Assembly: GCF_018408855.1 (NCBI RefSeq) | Contig: NZ_AP024325.1 | Coordinates: 744,001 to 808,000, forward strand | Origin: Caballeronia sp. NK8 | Lineage (GTDB): Bacteria > Pseudomonadota > Gammaproteobacteria > Burkholderiales > Burkholderiaceae | Direction of reading: 5' to 3' | Length of the DNA stretch: 64,000 nucleotides | Shown: piece after piece, positions 62,448 to 64,000 of the stretch | How positions within the stretch are numbered: the first letter of the stretch is position 1 | How the letters are laid out: each line of letters starts with the position of its first letter | Made by a program: the position numbers and the translations under genes | The notes under the pieces: model-generated | The model's database searches: none | What the model was told of the DNA's origin: nothing | The model's input: the letters and a program-made list of their open reading frames with translations, nothing else

Positions 62448-64000
62448 ATGAAACCGGGAAAAAATGGACTGTGGACTCGGCTGCGTCGCCGACGGCGACT
62501 GCTCATCTCCGTCGTTGCGTTCGTCGCCGTACTGATCGCGATCGGCTCAGGCGTGCTGCGGCATCGCACGGCGGACCAGCATCGCGATCCGCTTCAGGCG
62601 ACGAGCATCGTTTATCAGATGCGGCAGGATCCGTCGCAATGGGCACGCACGGAGAACGACGCTTCGCGCATGCTCACGGATATCCGCGAGAAGCGTGTGG
62701 CCGCGATCGGCGTGACGCTCGACGCCATCCTCGTGTCTACAAAAAGCGGGCTGCGGTACTTCGTCAGCGACCGGTTCGCGGTGTTCTCGCAGTCGTTGCT
62801 GCTCAATGCGATCAAGGGCGAAACTGCGCCGGACTACCAGATCGCGTGGCTTCCGAATGTGTCCATCGGCGCGCAGCCGGGCGTAGGCCCGCTGCTCGCC
62901 TTCTTGCGTGATTCGTTCGTCATGCTGGTGTACGTGCTGATGCTGGCCCTTATGCTCTGGTACGTGCGCCGCGAGATGAAGGGTGACGCCACGCTGATCA
63001 CCGAGCCGCCCAACACGCGTTTCGACGACGTGATCGGCGCGGTCGAGGCAAAGGCCGCGCTCGAGGACATCAAGGCCTATCTGCGCGATCCAAAGTCGTT
63101 CACGAAGCTGGGCATCCGTCCACCCTGCGGCGTGCTGATGACTGGCGGCCCGGGGGTCGGCAAAACGCGGCTTGCGCAGGCGCTGGCGGGTGAGTGCGGC
63201 GCGAGCTTCATCGCGATCACGGGGAGCTTTTTCAGCGCGAAGTACTACGGCGTCGGCATTCAGAAGGTCAAGCATCTGTTCAAGACAGCGCGCAAGCATG
63301 GCCCGGTGGTGATCTTCATCGATGAAGCTGACGGGCTCGCCGCACGCACCAGCGGCGCGTCCGGTTCCGCCGACGCCGAAAGCAACCGCATCATCAATCA
63401 ACTGCTCGCGGAGATGGATGGCTTCGAGCAGAACGAAGGTGTGCTTCTCGTCGCTGCGACCAACTTCCCCGAGAATCTCGACGAAGCGCTCCGCCGTCCG
63501 GGCCGCTTCGATCGCATCGTGCCGGTGCGTCTGCCAGACGTATCGGATCGCGTGAAAATATTCGAGTATTACCTGGGCAAGCTGCCGTCGTGTTCGACGG
63601 ATATCGACTGCAATCAACTGGCGCGGCTGACGGTCGGTTTGTCGCCCGCCTCGCTGTCGATGATAGTCAACCAGGCCGGATTGATCGCGCGCAAGCAAGG
63701 CGCGGGCATGGTGTGCGCGGAGCATCTGCGCGAGGCGGTCAAAGTCGCGCGCATTGGCGACGTGAGTAGTGCGGAGAAGGCGCTCGATGCGGACGAAGTG
63801 CGTCGCGTCGGCGTACATGAAGCGGGGCATGGCATCGTCGCTGCGCTGCTGGGTGCCGGTGTACTGGAGGAATTGACGGTGCTGCCGCGCGGCGGGGCAT
63901 TGGGCATGGCGCTCATTACGAAGCCGCAGGACAAACACCTGTATCGCCGCAGCGAACTGGAAAAGGAACTGATGGTGCTGCTCGGCGGACGCAATGCGGA
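62448..64000 (+). CDS. FtsH-like AAA metalloprotease (truncated by window end)
   Basis: At least 517 residues are visible; the stop is beyond the window. It has two membrane segments flanking a periplasmic part ([17 protein letters not shown] and [17 protein letters not shown]), then AAA: Walker A GGPGVGKT (233-240), pore loop YYGVG (266-270, where FtsH usually has FVG), Walker [11 protein letters not shown], the second homology region [14 protein letters not shown] with RRPGRFDR, and the zinc protease HEAGH (457-461). GAGGAAG precedes ATG 62448. It degrades membrane or soluble proteins using ATP. Divergence in the P-loop and pore loop suggests a paralog rather than the housekeeping FtsH. Confidence 0.9.
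   Translation, partial: MKPGKNGLWTRLRRRRRLLISVVAFVAVLIAIGSGVLRHRTADQHRDPLQATSIVYQMRQDPSQWARTENDASRMLTDIREKRVAAIGVTLDAILVSTKSGLRYFVSDRFAVFSQSLLLNAIKGETAPDYQIAWLPNVSIGAQPGVGPLLAFLRDSFVMLVYVLMLALMLWYVRREMKGDATLITEPPNTRFDDVIGAVEAKAALEDIKAYLRDPKSFTKLGIRPPCGVLMTGGPGVGKTRLAQALAGECGASFIAITGSFFSAKYYGVGIQKVKHLFKTARKHGPVVIFIDEADGLAARTSGASGSADAESNRIINQLLAEMDGFEQNEGVLLVAATNFPENLDEALRRPGRFDRIVPVRLPDVSDRVKIFEYYLGKLPSCSTDIDCNQLARLTVGLSPASLSMIVNQAGLIARKQGAGMVCAEHLREAVKVARIGDVSSAEKALDADEVRRVGVHEAGHGIVAALLGAGVLEELTVLPRGGALGMALITKPQDKHLYRRSELEKELMVLLGGRNA

Overview
The window is GC-rich bacterial DNA. Gene style, the number of LysR regulators beside catabolic clusters, a PilZ-tailed cellulose synthase, and the LigJ/LigK, DUF2252 and GH42-ABC gene sets all suggest a Burkholderiaceae genome of the Paraburkholderia/Caballeronia type. 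There are no rRNA, tRNA, ribosomal or replication genes. Self-contained transport-plus-catabolism cassettes are separated by decayed gene fragments, so I infer a secondary chromosome, megaplasmid or accessory region. I had no database access, so taxonomy and family names come from recognition of motifs.

Layout. 0.2-5.6 kb: AraC-regulated cassette of a RidA-like protein, a shortened adenylosuccinate-synthetase-like GTP enzyme, an FMN split-barrel protein and an MFS transporter, with a divergent formamidase-type hydrolase. 5.7-6.1 kb: remnants of a cytochrome b561 gene and an ABC ATPase gene. 6.5-9.8 kb: transglutaminase-like protein, zinc metallopeptidase and DUF2252 protein. 9.9-12 kb: leuC fragment, haloacetate-dehalogenase-type hydrolase and divergent LysR. 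12.5-19.9 kb: compact cellulose operon, bcsA-bcsB-bcsC-like. 20-24.5 kb: small unknown gene, dicarboxylate/amino-acid symporter with a class V PLP enzyme, and a divergent LysR. 24.8-26.4 kb: chemoreceptor. 26.4-31.4 kb: accessory stretch with an IS66-like remnant, a Cys-rich exported protein paired with a double-thioredoxin membrane protein, an unknown membrane protein, an EAL pseudogene and another gene end. 31.5-32.2 kb: OmpW.

32.6-39.5 kb: LysR divergent from a molybdopterin oxidoreductase fused to an FAD/2Fe-2S reductase (frameshifted here), an AtoE-type transporter and an ornithine-cyclodeaminase-family enzyme. 39.5-47.1 kb: LacI-controlled ABC sugar transporter with a GH42 beta-galactosidase. 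47.5-52.3 kb: a tightly coupled run of a lipoprotein sulfatase with an atypical formylglycine motif, a membrane-anchored formylglycine-generating enzyme, an NlpA-like binding protein and a CxxCxxCC protein. 53-57.2 kb: LysR, MFS, ligJ and ligK, the lower end of gallate or protocatechuate 4,5-cleavage. 57.2-62.1 kb: small proteins, a GH13 trehalose-synthase-like gene broken by an in-frame stop, RDD protein, orphan TatA, sirtuin and SnoaL-like protein. From 62.4 kb to the edge: an FtsH-like AAA protease, cut by the window end.

The best candidates for something undescribed are the four-gene sulfatase/FGE/NlpA/Cys-cluster run, the RidA/short-PurA cassette, and the Cys-rich exported protein with its dedicated double redoxin.
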